Of a DNA stretch of 42,465 nt, positions 8,801 through 17,134 are shown in pieces (position 1 is the stretch's first letter; every line of letters starts with the position of its first letter). The stretch lies in NCBI GenBank assembly GCA_904379015.1, contig CAJFHG010000021.1, positions 1-42,465 of the forward strand, in the 5' to 3' direction. Source of the DNA: Candidatus Paralachnospira caecorum (GTDB lineage Bacteria; Bacillota; Clostridia; Lachnospirales; Lachnospiraceae). Both the position numbers and the translations under genes were made by a program. Below the pieces are notes generated by a model, which ran no database searches, was not told the origin of the DNA, and saw only the letters and a program-made list of their open reading frames with translations.

Positions 8801-9382
8801 CAGCTCAATCCTGACAGGATTTTCTTCCGTCAGGGGAAACAGATCCAGGATCCCGCCCCGTACACAGAACTGGCCCTCCTGCTCCACCTGGGCGCAGCTC
8901 TCATAACCCATATACACAAGCTGCTCCCGCAGCCTGCCGAAATCCACCTCCTGCCCCTCCTCGAGGACGATCACGCTCTCCTCAAAGGCTGACAGAGGCA
9001 TCAGATAATCCATACAGCCGTCCACAGTGGTGATCACGGTCCCCGCCTTCTTCTCCAGAAGCTGCTTCAGTACCGTGATCCGCCTCCTGGCCAGAAGGCT
9101 TCCCTGAATATCCGCGTTATAAAAGAGCAGATCCTTAGCCGGATACAAAAACACATCTCTGTCAAAATTTTTGTAATCCTCATAAATTGCCTTGGCTCTG
9201 TTCTCATTGTAGGTCACGACCAGCTTCAGGGGAAATTCCTTCCCCAGCTCGGCCATTTCATAAACTTTCTCTGAATCCGTGCCTCCACTGACCAAAACAG
9301 GACCCCTGCTCCTGCAGAGATCCTCTCTCGTATCCAAAAATTCCTTCAGCTCCGGCAGCGGACTGCGAAACGATGCCGCCAT
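5864..9382 (-). CDS. mfd: Transcription-repair coupling factor Mfd
   Basis: A 1172-aa protein of full family length that removes stalled RNA polymerase from lesions and recruits the UvrABC excision system. In order: a UvrB-like N-terminal module, a RNA-polymerase-interacting (CarD-like) domain around residue 500 (DYVVHENHGLGIYRGIEKIE), the translocase with Walker A GDVGYGKTE near 651, the DEEQ box (IIDEEQRFG) near 752, the SAT-like TLTATPIPRTL, the Q-R-x-G-R-x-G-R helicase motif (YQLRGRVGRSN), and the C-terminal TRCF domain. AGAGGTGA precedes the ATG. It lies 41 nt downstream of pth, a conserved neighbour, and is likely co-transcribed with it. Confidence 0.98.
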   Translation of the reverse strand: MAASFRSPLPELKEFLDTREDLCRSRGPVLVSGGTDSEKVYEMAELGKEFPLKLVVTYNENRAKAIYEDYKNFDRDVFLYPAKDLLFYNADIQGSLLARRRITVLKQLLEKKAGTVITTVDGCMDYLMPLSAFEESVIVLEEGQEVDFGRLREQLVYMGYESCAQVEQEGQFCVRGGILDLFPLTEENPVRIELWGDEIDSVRSFDAESQRSLERLSQVRLYPARELVLSKERLSEGIRRLNGEKDALKKQYRELKKLEEAHRIGTIVDEMTEELEAGCYLGALEGCIRYFCEDPVSFLDYFPEDAPVFLDEPSRIMEKAGTVETEFRESMTNRLEKGYLLPSQTDILYSSAEVEAKLLRNRSVLFSTLDQKVMPVKKRCSVTVKNGNSYQNGFELLIGDLKRWKRDGWRVALLCGSRTRGARLAHDLQEQYDLRSYYTEEEDKEIRPGEICILYGSLHRGFEYPLVKFVVIPESDMFGTEKKKRKKRTAYEGKKIQSFTELSAGDYVVHENHGLGIYRGIEKIEVDRVVKDYIKIEYAGNGCLYLPVTQLDMIQKYAGAGARKPKLNRLGGQEWGKTKSRVKGAVKEIARDLVELYAARQQTDGFQYGPDTVWQREFEELFPYEMTEDQEAAIEATKQDMESTKIMDRLICGDVGYGKTEIAIRAAFKAVQEGKQVVYLVPTTILAQQHYNTFSQRMMNFPVRVELLSRFRSAAEQKKTLADLKKGLVDIVIGTHRVLSSDVAFKDLGLLIIDEEQRFGVAHKEKIKKMRENVDVLTLTATPIPRTLHMSLVGIRDMSVLEEPPLDRVPVQTYVMEYNEEMVREAIERERARGGQVFYVYNRVKDIEEITDRVAKLVPDAAVVYAHGQMGERQLEKIMLDFIDGEIDVLVSTTIIETGLDISNVNTIIIHDADRFGLSQLYQLRGRVGRSNRTAYAFLMYRRNKLLKEEAEKRLAAIREFTEFGSGIKIAMRDLEIRGAGNLLGAEQHGHMEAVGYDLYCKLLNEAVKALKGGREEESFETSVEFTIDAYIPPSYIRNEAQKLEIYKRISAIETEEEAMDMRDELMDRFGDMPRSVDNLLEIALIKAAAHQAYVTELSGNRQEVRLKMYEKAPFHVEKIPELVDRYKGALKFTAAEQPYFTFADRKREIKEWGQMLERVKILLNAIKELLV

Positions 9383-9423
9383 TTGATCACCTCTGCTGCG
9401 TTTCCATTTTTATGCCCCGCGGC

Positions 9424-10008
9424 TCACTGCGGAGCGTCTGACTTCTGCTTCCCGTTAAACTGATTCATGGCCGCCGCTACGCCTCCGTTCACGATCATGG
9501 CCGCCGCCCGGGCCGCCCGGGCGATGCCCTCCCGGACAGCCGGAAGCTCCTCCTCCGGAAAATGTCCCAGCACATAATCCGCCAGATCCATGCGGGGAGG
9601 CTTTGCCCCCACTCCGATCCGCACTCTGGGGAACAGGTCCGTTCCCAGTCTGGCAATGATATTCTTCATCCCGTTGTGGCCTCCCGCGCTGCCCTTTTCC
9701 CGGATGCGCAGCTGCCCCACATCCAGATTGATGTCATCATAGATCACCAGCAGCTGTTCCGGAGGCAGCTTGTAATAATCCATGGCTTCCCGGATGCATT
9801 CGCCGCTCAGGTTCATATAGGTCATGGGCTTTAAAAGAATCACCTTCTGCCCTTCGATCACGCCTTTTCCCAGAAGTCCTTTATGCTTTTTCGCATCAAT
9901 CCCGATGCGGTATCTGTCAGAAAGCTCATCCAGAGCTCCGAACCCCACATTATGCCTTGTCCCCGCATAGGCGGCGCCCGGATTTCCAAGTCCTGCTATT
10001 ATAAACAT
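9424..10008 (-). CDS. pth: Peptidyl-tRNA hydrolase
   Basis: A 194-aa Pth that releases tRNA from peptidyl-tRNA dropped by ribosomes. Visible family motifs are GLGNPGAAYAGTRHNVGF with the catalytic His, the YDDINLDVG segment with the catalytic Asp, and GGHNGMKNI with the conserved Asn. Length is normal. AAAGGA stands 5 nt before the ATG. It sits between trkH (15 nt upstream) and mfd; the pth-mfd order is the usual Firmicute arrangement, while coupling to the trk genes looks lineage-specific. Confidence 0.97.
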   Translation of the reverse strand: MFIIAGLGNPGAAYAGTRHNVGFGALDELSDRYRIGIDAKKHKGLLGKGVIEGQKVILLKPMTYMNLSGECIREAMDYYKLPPEQLLVIYDDINLDVGQLRIREKGSAGGHNGMKNIIARLGTDLFPRVRIGVGAKPPRMDLADYVLGHFPEEELPAVREGIARAARAAAMIVNGGVAAAMNQFNGKQKSDAPQ

Positions 10009-10023
10009 ATGGTTCCTTTCCCG

Positions 10024-11478
10024 TTAATATGATTTTCTCCATGTGGACGGCACAAACAGGATCAGCATGGGGAACAGCTCCAGACGCCCGGCCAGCATAC
10101 AGAAGGACAGCACCAGCTTGCTGAACGCCGAATAGCCGCCGAAATTTCCCATGGGACCCACCGTTCCCAGACCGGGCCCGATATTTCCGAGGGCGGACAG
10201 CACCGCCGAAACGTTGGTTTCCACATCGAATCCGTCCAGAGAAACAAGGATCATGGACACGACCGCGATCGTAATATATGTGAAGAAAAAGATCAGGATT
10301 CCTCTAACAACGCCCGTTTCAATGATCTTGCCGTCCATTCTCGGCGCGCTGACCACCCTCGGGTGGATCAGATGGCGGATTTCCTGCTTTACCGTTTTAA
10401 AGAGCACCAGAAGCCGGCTCACCTTGATGCCGCCGCCGGTGGAGCCCGCGCAGGCGCCGACGATCATCAGCAGCAGGAGCAGCATCTTGCTGAACACCGG
10501 CCAGAGATTAAAATCCGTACTGCTGTAGCCGGTGGTGGTCATGATCGTGGAAGCCTGGAAAAAGGCCGAGCGCAGGGCGTCATTCCAGGAACCGCCGCAG
10601 TAGTCCTGCACGATATTTCCGGCGATCAGAAGGGTGACGCCCACCATGATCGCCACATAGAGCCGCAGCTCCGCGTTTTTGAAAAAGCCCTTCACATCCC
10701 GCTTCAGCAGCAGATAATACAGGCTGAAATTCACGCCGAACAGCATCATGAACACGCCCAGGATCCACTCCGCCGCGGGATTGTGGTAGGCGCCCACGCT
10801 CAGGTTCCTGTTGGAAAAGCCGCCGGTCCCGGCGCTTCCCATGGCATGGATCACAGAATCATAAAGCGGCATGTCCGCCAGCACCAGACACAGGATATTC
10901 AGAATGGTCATCCCGAAATAGATCAGATACAGGATCCGGGCCGTCTCCCGGAGCCGGGGCACCACCTTGCCCGGCATGGGGCCCGGACTCTCTGCCCGGA
11001 GAAGCTGCACGCTGGATCCGTCCATGTTGGGCAGGAAGGCCAGCACGAACACCAGGATTCCCATGCCGCCTACCCAGTGGGTGAAGCTCCGCCAGAACAT
11101 GAGCCCGCCGTTTTTCAGCCCTTCCACATCGGAAAGGATGGTAGAACCGGTCGTGGTAAATCCGGACACGGTCTCAAAAAAGCAGTCCACATAGCTGTTG
11201 AAATATCCGCTGAAATAAAAGGGCAGCGCGCCGAAGGCAGAGAGAAAGATCCAGGCCAGAGCCACTGACACCAGTCCTTCCTTCATCCGCATCCGCATGA
11301 CCTTCGGCTTCCTGAAGGACAAAAGCACCCCCACGATCACCAGCGGGATCATCGCGTAGACAAAATACATCCAGTCGCCCACTCCCGTCACAAAGGCGAC
11401 GCCGATCGGCAGAAGCATCAGAACTGCCTCCATGCACAGGACGTGTCCCACCACATATAACACAAGCGCAATATTCAC
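10024..11478 (-). CDS. trkH: Potassium uptake protein TrkH, channel subunit
   Basis: A 484-aa polytopic membrane protein of the TrkH/KtrB superfamily, which moves K+ into the cell. Four pore loops are visible through their conserved glycines, including SGFTTTGSTIL, GSAGTGGFSNRN, TTTGYSSTDF and the region around NIGPGLGTVGP. The loop GSTGGGIKVSR between the third pore and the next helix is typical of TrkH. Translation starts at a GTG that overlaps the trkA stop (GTGA), with GGGGAGG 8 nt upstream, so the two subunits are translationally coupled. TrkA provides the NAD/nucleotide-responsive gate. Confidence 0.93.
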   Translation of the reverse strand: MNIALVLYVVGHVLCMEAVLMLLPIGVAFVTGVGDWMYFVYAMIPLVIVGVLLSFRKPKVMRMRMKEGLVSVALAWIFLSAFGALPFYFSGYFNSYVDCFFETVSGFTTTGSTILSDVEGLKNGGLMFWRSFTHWVGGMGILVFVLAFLPNMDGSSVQLLRAESPGPMPGKVVPRLRETARILYLIYFGMTILNILCLVLADMPLYDSVIHAMGSAGTGGFSNRNLSVGAYHNPAAEWILGVFMMLFGVNFSLYYLLLKRDVKGFFKNAELRLYVAIMVGVTLLIAGNIVQDYCGGSWNDALRSAFFQASTIMTTTGYSSTDFNLWPVFSKMLLLLLMIVGACAGSTGGGIKVSRLLVLFKTVKQEIRHLIHPRVVSAPRMDGKIIETGVVRGILIFFFTYITIAVVSMILVSLDGFDVETNVSAVLSALGNIGPGLGTVGPMGNFGGYSAFSKLVLSFCMLAGRLELFPMLILFVPSTWRKSY

Positions 11479-12857
11479 CGTTCATTCCTCCCCGCCTGGG
11501 CTTCGAACACATCGTTCAGATCATTGATGACATTGGATGAGCTTGTCACCACGATCACGCTGTCATTGACCTTGATGCAGTCCGTTCCTGTAGGGATGAT
11601 CAGTCTTCCGCCGCGGACAATGGCCGCCACCAGGACATTCTTCCTGAACCGGATATCCCGGAACGGAATCTCCAGGTTCCGGCTTCCTGATTTCACCACA
11701 AACTCCAGCGCTTCGGCGCGGCCGCCGGCGATTTTATGTAAGGTCACCACATTGCTCCCGATGGCGTTTCTCAGGGCCCTGACATAGCGGATGATCTGGG
11801 CCGCCGTAACGTTCTTGGGACTCACGATGGAATCGATGCCCATCTCCTTGATGATGCCTTCATAATTTCCCCTGTTGATCTTGGCGATCACCTTGGGCAC
11901 TTTAAGTCTGCTGGCGTAAAGAGCTGTCAGAAGATTTTCCTCATCGCGCCCGGTCAGCGTCACCACCGCGCCCGCCGCGTCGACGCACTCTTCCTCCAGA
12001 AGCATTTCGTCAGTTCCGTCCCCATGGATGATGGTACAGTCGGGAAGCAGTTCGTCCAGTTCCTCGCATCTCTTTTTATTCTGCTCGATGATCTTGATCT
12101 TCATGCCCATATGGCTCATGCCGAGTCCCAGATAGTAGGCGATGCGGCCGCCGCCGATGATGACCGCGTTCTTCACCTGCTTTTTGTACTGACCCTCATA
12201 TTTGAAAAACGCGGTGATCGCGGAGGGCATTCCGGCAATGTACATCAGATCCCCTTCCAGGGGAACGAAGCTTCCGTCCGGGATCACCACCTGCTCGCCC
12301 CGGACCGCCGTGCAGAACAGAACGGGAAGACGGATCTCTCCCATCACGCCCGCCAGCGTCCTGCCGGCGATGCGGTCGCCCTTTCTGATCCTGAACGCCA
12401 CCAGCTCCACCTTTCTCGAAGCAAAGGTTTCCACATTAATAGCCGTAGGGAAACGCAGGACCCGCCCGATCTCATTGGCCGTCTCCAGCTCCGGATTAAT
12501 GACCATATTCAGACCCAGTTCCTGCTTCAGAACGGAAACCTCCTTGGCATACTCCGGATCCCGGATCCTCGCCACCGTATTTTTGGCGCCCAGGCGTTTT
12601 GCCGTCAGACAGCAGAGCATATTGATCTCATCAACGGAAGTGGTCGCAATGATCAGATCCGCCTCGCGCACGCCCGCCTCCAGAAGCGCGCCTGTGCTCA
12701 GGCCGCTGCCTCTGACGCAGAACACATCAAGATTGTCCCCTGCCCTGTCCACTGTCTCCTGTGATTTGTCGATCACAGCCACATCATTGCCTTCTGCTGA
12801 CAGATGCTCTGCCAATGTGTATCCGACTTTTCCGATACCCACAATGATAACCTTCAT
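11475..12857 (-). CDS. trkA: Trk system potassium regulator TrkA
   Basis: A 460-aa cytosolic regulator with the duplicated RCK architecture: TrkA_N with Rossmann motif IVGIGKVGYTLAEHL and acidic VIDK strand end, TrkA_C, then a second TrkA_N (VIIGGGRIAYYLG, ending KIIEQ) and second TrkA_C. It binds nucleotides and gates TrkH, encoded immediately downstream with a 4-nt overlap. I chose ATG at 12857 (MKVIIVG) over the open frame start at 12944 because the Rossmann fold begins there, AGAAGG precedes it, and a promoter lies within the extra 87 nt. Confidence 0.93.
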   Translation of the reverse strand: MKVIIVGIGKVGYTLAEHLSAEGNDVAVIDKSQETVDRAGDNLDVFCVRGSGLSTGALLEAGVREADLIIATTSVDEINMLCCLTAKRLGAKNTVARIRDPEYAKEVSVLKQELGLNMVINPELETANEIGRVLRFPTAINVETFASRKVELVAFRIRKGDRIAGRTLAGVMGEIRLPVLFCTAVRGEQVVIPDGSFVPLEGDLMYIAGMPSAITAFFKYEGQYKKQVKNAVIIGGGRIAYYLGLGMSHMGMKIKIIEQNKKRCEELDELLPDCTIIHGDGTDEMLLEEECVDAAGAVVTLTGRDEENLLTALYASRLKVPKVIAKINRGNYEGIIKEMGIDSIVSPKNVTAAQIIRYVRALRNAIGSNVVTLHKIAGGRAEALEFVVKSGSRNLEIPFRDIRFRKNVLVAAIVRGGRLIIPTGTDCIKVNDSVIVVTSSSNVINDLNDVFEAQAGRNER

Positions 12858-12915
12858 CTTTCGAACCTTCTTTAGCGATCTATTGCATCCCGCCCGCCGC
12901 CGGATGTCTAGACCC

Positions 12916-12944
12916 ATTATATAGGCGGCTTTCGGAATTATCAA
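12916..12944 (-). promoter_or_regulatory. Promoter of trkA-trkH
   Basis: TTGATA (12939-12944), 17-bp spacer, and a perfect TATAAT (12916-12921) on the minus strand, about 60 nt before the trkA start. A strong sigma-A type promoter. The stretch of T residues at 12957-12975 just upstream belongs to the end of the preceding repeat/terminator element. Confidence 0.85.
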
Positions 12945-12965
12945 CCTGAAACCTTATTTTTTGAC

Positions 12966-13065
12966 GAAAAAAATACGCCGCAGTGCGGTCCTGCGGAGCA
13001 TTTTTATTTCATAGGGAACGCAGTTTCCTATGAAACAAGAGAAGGGGACGCCCTGAGGGCGTCCC
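12966..13065 (-). terminator. Terminator region after spoVG
   Basis: On the minus strand three hairpins follow the spoVG stop: GGGACGCCC/GGGCGTCCC (13045-13065), the long palindrome at 13005-13038, and CCGCAG/CTGCGG (12978-12996) directly followed by TATTTTTTT. The last hairpin plus T run is a good intrinsic terminator separating spoVG from trkA. Confidence 0.7.
12976..13040. repeat. Intergenic double-hairpin repeat, copy A
   Basis: A 65-bp element matching 30772-30836 at 59 of 65 positions. It holds a small stem CCGCAG/CTGCGG and a long stem (TTTCATAGGGAAC, loop GCA, GTTTCCTATGAAA). In the other copy the T-A pair in the long stem is C-G, a compensatory change. See the repeat finding. Confidence 0.85.
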
Positions 13066-13080
13066 GCCATCCATGCCGCT

Positions 13081-13356
13081 CTATTCTTCCTCTTCTGATT
13101 CCAGAAGTGTCGACTCATATTTCGCGAGAATGATATTCTGGATCTTGTCCCGCGTTTCTGAATTGATGGGATGCGCGATATCCCGGTACTCGCCATCCGC
13201 CGCCTTCCGGCTGGGCATGGCGATAAACATGCCTTTTTCTCCCTCGATCACCTTGATATCATGTACCACAAATTCATTGTCCAGGGTAATGGACACGATT
13301 GCCTTCATCTTGCCTTCTTTCGATACTTTTCTTACCCTCACGTCCGTAATCTGCAT
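13081..13356 (-). CDS. spoVG: Septation/regulatory protein SpoVG
   Basis: A 91-aa protein matching SpoVG over its whole length: [11 protein letters not shown] start, [14 protein letters not shown], the very conserved [10 protein letters not shown] and [16 protein letters not shown]. SpoVG is a small nucleic-acid binding protein needed for asymmetric septation during sporulation in Bacillus and acting as a global regulator in other Firmicutes. AAGGGGA precedes the ATG. It lies 41 nt after glgD on the same strand, with no promoter seen in the gap, so it is probably read from the glgC promoter; normally it lies near purR and glmU instead. Confidence 0.97.
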   Translation of the reverse strand: MQITDVRVRKVSKEGKMKAIVSITLDNEFVVHDIKVIEGEKGMFIAMPSRKAADGEYRDIAHPINSETRDKIQNIILAKYESTLLESEEEE

Positions 13357-13397
13357 CTTTCAGGTCCCCTTCCTTTGTCTCTCAGCCGCTGTCCGGT

Positions 13398-14519
13398 CTA
13401 AAGTACAAATCTTTCATTTTTTTCAAGCACGATCCTGATGTCATCGGGTCTTCCGATGTACGTCATATTGGCCCGGATCGTATCTCTGCTCTCTACGATA
13501 CAGTTTTCAATCCGGGTATTGTCCCCGATATACACATCGTTGAGCACGATTGAATTTTTGATCACGCAGTTATTGCCGATATACGCTTTCTTGAATAAAA
13601 TGGAATTTTCTACTTCGCCGTTGATGATGCAGCCGCTGGAAACCAGGCTGTTCTTCACATTTGCCCCCACATTGTATTTTGCCGGCGGATTGTCGTCCAC
13701 CTTGGAATAAATATCCGGATAGGTATTGAAGAAATAATTTCTGACCTCCGGCTTAAGGAATTCCATATTGGTCTTGTAATAGGCGTCCACGCAGGAGATA
13801 TTGCTCCAGTAGGACTCCAGCTTGTACGCGTAGATCCGCTTCATGTTTTTATACCGGATCAGGATATCCTGCACAAAGTCGTAGCGGTCTTCCTCCGCGC
13901 ATTTTTCGATAAGCTCGATGAGCTGACGGCGGCGGATCACGTAAATACCGCAGGAAACGGTATGCGATGTGGCCACCATGGGCTTCTCATCAAACTCGAT
14001 GATCCTTCCGTCGCTGTTGGTCTTTACCAGACCGAACCGGCTCACATCGGCATCGCTGGGCATATCCTTGCATACAACAGTGATATCCGCCTGCTTCGCG
14101 ATGTGATACTCCAGTACCTTGTTGTAGTCCAGCTTATAGATGCCGTCTCCGGAAGCGATGACCACATACGGCTCGTGGCTGCTCTTCAGATAGTTCAGAT
14201 TCTGCCACAGAGAATCCGCGGTGCCTCTGTACCAGTTGCTGTTGTCCGCGGTCAGCGTGGGCGTGAACACAAACAGGCCGCCCTGCTTTCTTCCGAAATC
14301 CCACCATTTGGATGAGCTCAGATGCTCATTCAGGGAAGTGGAATTGTACTGGGTGAATACCGCTACCTTCTTTATATGGGAATTGGACATATTGCTCAGA
14401 GAAAAGTCAATGGCTCTGTAGCTGCCGGCAACCGGCATAGCCGCAACCGCGCGCTTCTGCGACAATTCCCTCATTCTCTTGTTATTTCCGCCTGCCAGAA
14501 TTATACCGATCGCTCTCAC
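13398..14519 (-). CDS. glgD: Glucose-1-phosphate adenylyltransferase subunit GlgD
   Basis: A 373-aa GlgD-type subunit of ADP-glucose pyrophosphorylase. It has the nucleotidyltransferase fold ([13 protein letters not shown]..., but with the GGxGxRL signature altered to [10 protein letters not shown], as in the regulatory subunits) and a C-terminal left-handed beta-helix of hexapeptide repeats ([20 protein letters not shown]...). GlgD alone is usually weakly active and modulates GlgC. The start is a GTG overlapping the glgC stop (GTGA), with AGGTGG upstream, indicating translational coupling and a heteromeric enzyme. Confidence 0.95.
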   Translation of the reverse strand: MRAIGIILAGGNNKRMRELSQKRAVAAMPVAGSYRAIDFSLSNMSNSHIKKVAVFTQYNSTSLNEHLSSSKWWDFGRKQGGLFVFTPTLTADNSNWYRGTADSLWQNLNYLKSSHEPYVVIASGDGIYKLDYNKVLEYHIAKQADITVVCKDMPSDADVSRFGLVKTNSDGRIIEFDEKPMVATSHTVSCGIYVIRRRQLIELIEKCAEEDRYDFVQDILIRYKNMKRIYAYKLESYWSNISCVDAYYKTNMEFLKPEVRNYFFNTYPDIYSKVDDNPPAKYNVGANVKNSLVSSGCIINGEVENSILFKKAYIGNNCVIKNSIVLNDVYIGDNTRIENCIVESRDTIRANMTYIGRPDDIRIVLEKNERFVL

Positions 14520-15790
14520 TTTTCGCCACCTGCCTTTATAATATAATCTCCGCTGTCCAGTTTTCCGTCAGGATAATCAGATGCCTCTGTCACTCCGGAA
14601 ATGGCCGTGTTTCTTCCCACAGATACGCCGTCCGGAATATAAGACTCTTCCCCTATGGTCACCAGGTCAAAGGCATAGACCTTGGGGTTCAGCTTGCTGG
14701 GCGCAAACTCGCCCACGCCGAGGTGCACATTGGCTCCGACCTCCACATTATCCGCGATGATCGCCTTGTCCACCACTGTGCCGTCTCCGATCACGACGCC
14801 GGACATGAGAATGGAATCCCGTATCACGGCTCCCTTTCCGATCTTCACGCCCACGCCGATGACAGAATTGTAAACCTCTCCGTATACTTCGGTCCCCTCC
14901 GCGATGATGCTCCGCTCGATCACAGAATCGGAGGAAATATACTGAGGCGGAAGGATATCGCATTTGGTATAGATTTTCCAGAACTCTTCATACAGGTTGA
15001 AGACGGGGATAATGTCTACCAGCTCCATATTGGCCTCCCAGTAGGAGCCCAGCGTTCCCACGTCCTTCCAGTAGCCATTGTACTCGTAGGCAAAGATCCG
15101 GTCACCGCGTCCATGGCAGTAGGGAATGATATGCTTTCCGAAATCACAGCTCGGTTCGTCGGACATCTTGACCAGAGCTTCCTTCAGTACCTTCCAGCTG
15201 AAGATATAGATTCCCATGCTCGCCAGATTGCTTCTGGGATGCTCCGGCTTCTCCTCGAACTCAATGATACGGTTCGTCTCGTCTGTAATGACCACGCCGA
15301 AACGGCTCGCCTCCTCGATCGGTACGGGCAGCGCTGCAATGGTGATATCCGCATTATTGGCCTTATGATAGTCCAGCATAACTTCATAATCCATTTTGTA
15401 GATATGATCCCCTGAAAGGATCAGCACATATTCCGGATTATATGTTTCCATAAATTCCATATTCTGGTATATGGCATTGGCAGTGCCCGTATACCATTCG
15501 CTGTTTTTGCTTTTCTCATAGGGAGGAAGTACGGAGACGCCTCCTATGTTTCTGTCCAGATCCCACGGAATCCCGATTCCGATATGCGCGTTCAGCCTGA
15601 GAGGCTGATACTGGGTCAGAACGCCTACTGTATCTATGCCAGAATTAATACAGTTGCTGAGCGGAAAGTCAATAATCCGGTACTTGCCGCCAAATGCCGT
15701 CGCCGGCTTTGCCACCTTTGAGGTCAGTACCCCAAGCCTGCTGCCCTGGCCGCCAGCCAGCAGCATTGCAATCATTTCTTTTTTAATCAC
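14516..15790 (-). CDS. glgC: Glucose-1-phosphate adenylyltransferase, catalytic subunit GlgC
   Basis: A 424-aa ADP-glucose pyrophosphorylase that makes ADP-glucose for glycogen. The N-terminal catalytic domain shows [56 protein letters not shown] and FEEKP; a beta-helix domain with hexapeptide repeats follows. It starts at a GTG (15790) with GAGGTGA just upstream. First gene of glgC-glgD-spoVG. No glycogen synthase gene is in the window, so the pathway is completed elsewhere. Confidence 0.97.
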   Translation of the reverse strand: MIKKEMIAMLLAGGQGSRLGVLTSKVAKPATAFGGKYRIIDFPLSNCINSGIDTVGVLTQYQPLRLNAHIGIGIPWDLDRNIGGVSVLPPYEKSKNSEWYTGTANAIYQNMEFMETYNPEYVLILSGDHIYKMDYEVMLDYHKANNADITIAALPVPIEEASRFGVVITDETNRIIEFEEKPEHPRSNLASMGIYIFSWKVLKEALVKMSDEPSCDFGKHIIPYCHGRGDRIFAYEYNGYWKDVGTLGSYWEANMELVDIIPVFNLYEEFWKIYTKCDILPPQYISSDSVIERSIIAEGTEVYGEVYNSVIGVGVKIGKGAVIRDSILMSGVVIGDGTVVDKAIIADNVEVGANVHLGVGEFAPSKLNPKVYAFDLVTIGEESYIPDGVSVGRNTAISGVTEASDYPDGKLDSGDYIIKAGGEK

Positions 15791-15825
15791 GCTATCACCT
15801 CATTGCTGTAATATTTTGTATCATT

Positions 15826-15854
15826 AGTGTACCATATATTTTGGAATAAGTGAA
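15826..15854 (-). promoter_or_regulatory. Candidate promoter of glgC
   Basis: TTCACT (15849-15854) and TACACT (15826-15831) are spaced 17 bp on the minus strand, with a TG dinucleotide in the extended -10 position. The -35 match is moderate. Confidence 0.5.
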
Positions 15855-15935
15855 CAATTTTTTTACAATATTAGCCTAAAATTTATGCAATATATAGAAG
15901 GAAGTTCCAAAAAACTTCTTTTCCCCTGATACTTA

Positions 15936-15944
15936 TGCTATAAT
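15936..15944 (+). promoter_or_regulatory. Extended -10 promoter of yhaO-yhaN
   Basis: TGC followed by TATAAT (15939-15944) on the plus strand, about 90 nt before the yhaO start, with no clear -35. A small hairpin (GAAGTT/AACTTC, 15901-15918) lies upstream of the box. Confidence 0.55.
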
Positions 15945-16033
15945 AAGGCCAACATCGGGGGATCCGGCTGTCTGCCGGTCCTGAAAATTCCCCCTGATCC
16001 GAATTGATACCATTCAGAAAGGAACCGTTCTCC

Positions 16034-17134
16034 ATGAAATTTATCCATGCAGCAGACATTCACCTGGGCTGTCAGCCCGACCGGGGCTTTCCCTGGTCCC
16101 GTGAGCGCTCTTTTGATATTCTGGCCGCTTTCCGGGATCTGATCGACGCCTGCAGGACGGAGCGCGCCGATCTTCTCCTGCTGTCCGGCGACATTTTCCA
16201 CAGACAGCCGGCGCCGGCGGAGCTGAAGGAAGCCGAAGCTCTGTTTTCCAATATTCCGCAGATCCCCATCGTGATGATCAGCGGCAACCACGATCCGGTC
16301 CGTCCGGGTTCCGCCCTGGCGGAATACGCCTGGCCGTCCCACGTTTCCTTTTTGTCTTCCAGGGAACTATCCAGCGTATCCTTTCCCGACCTGAAGACTG
16401 TCGTCCACGGCTTCAGCTATCATACCCGGGAAATCCGGGAACCCCTGTACGACAGCCTCACCGCCCCCGGAGACGGGAACTTCCATATTCTCCTGGCGCA
16501 CGGCGGCGACGCCTCCCATATCCCCATCGACAGAGAAAAGCTGGCGCGCTCCGGCTTTTCCTACATCGCGCTGGGCCATATCCACAAACCGGAGCTCGAT
16601 CCTGATCACCGGCTGGCTTTCGCCGGCTCTCTTTCCCCCATCGATCTGACCGAGACCGGCAGCCACGGCTATATTGTGGGCGAGCTGGAAGAAAACGGGG
16701 AATCCGGCGATCTGGCGCTGCGGTTTGTGCCGCTTCCATCCCGCTCATATATCCCCTGCGCGGTCAAGGTGACGCCCCGCACCACTCATCAGTCTTTGTA
16801 TCAGACCGTAAAAAAATTCATTGAACAGCACGGCGTCTCTAATATCTACAGGCTGACCCTGACCGGACAGCGGGACCCGGACATCACCTTTGACCAGACT
16901 TATCTGTCGGACGCGGGCAGAATCATCTCCTACAAAGACGAGACCGTGCCGGCTTATGACCTTCCGACTCTGTACCGCGACCACCGCCGCGACATCATCG
17001 GCGCTTTCATCGACGCGTTTTCAAAAGGAGAAGCCGGACAGAGTGAAAACGACTCCGTCAGAAGCCAGGCCTTTTATTACGGCCTGGACGCGCTCCTTTC
17101 CAATTTTGACTCAGATACAGGAGAATCACAATGA
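16034..17134 (+). CDS. SbcD/YhaO-family DNA repair nuclease
   Basis: A 366-aa calcineurin-like metallophosphoesterase. All metal-ligand motifs are present in order: FIHAADIHLG, LLLLSGDIFHR, MISGNHDPV, ILLAHGGD and ALGHIHKP. This is the SbcD/Mre11-type nuclease fold; Firmicute YhaO proteins look like this. I start at ATG 16034 because it begins the conserved MKFIHAADIH; the frame upstream adds ten unrelated residues. Its stop overlaps the start of the ATPase gene by 4 nt, so they should act as a two-part nuclease/ATPase complex on DNA ends. Substrate and exact role are not shown by the sequence. Confidence 0.9.
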   Translation: MKFIHAADIHLGCQPDRGFPWSRERSFDILAAFRDLIDACRTERADLLLLSGDIFHRQPAPAELKEAEALFSNIPQIPIVMISGNHDPVRPGSALAEYAWPSHVSFLSSRELSSVSFPDLKTVVHGFSYHTREIREPLYDSLTAPGDGNFHILLAHGGDASHIPIDREKLARSGFSYIALGHIHKPELDPDHRLAFAGSLSPIDLTETGSHGYIVGELEENGESGDLALRFVPLPSRSYIPCAVKVTPRTTHQSLYQTVKKFIEQHGVSNIYRLTLTGQRDPDITFDQTYLSDAGRIISYKDETVPAYDLPTLYRDHRRDIIGAFIDAFSKGEAGQSENDSVRSQAFYYGLDALLSNFDSDTGESQ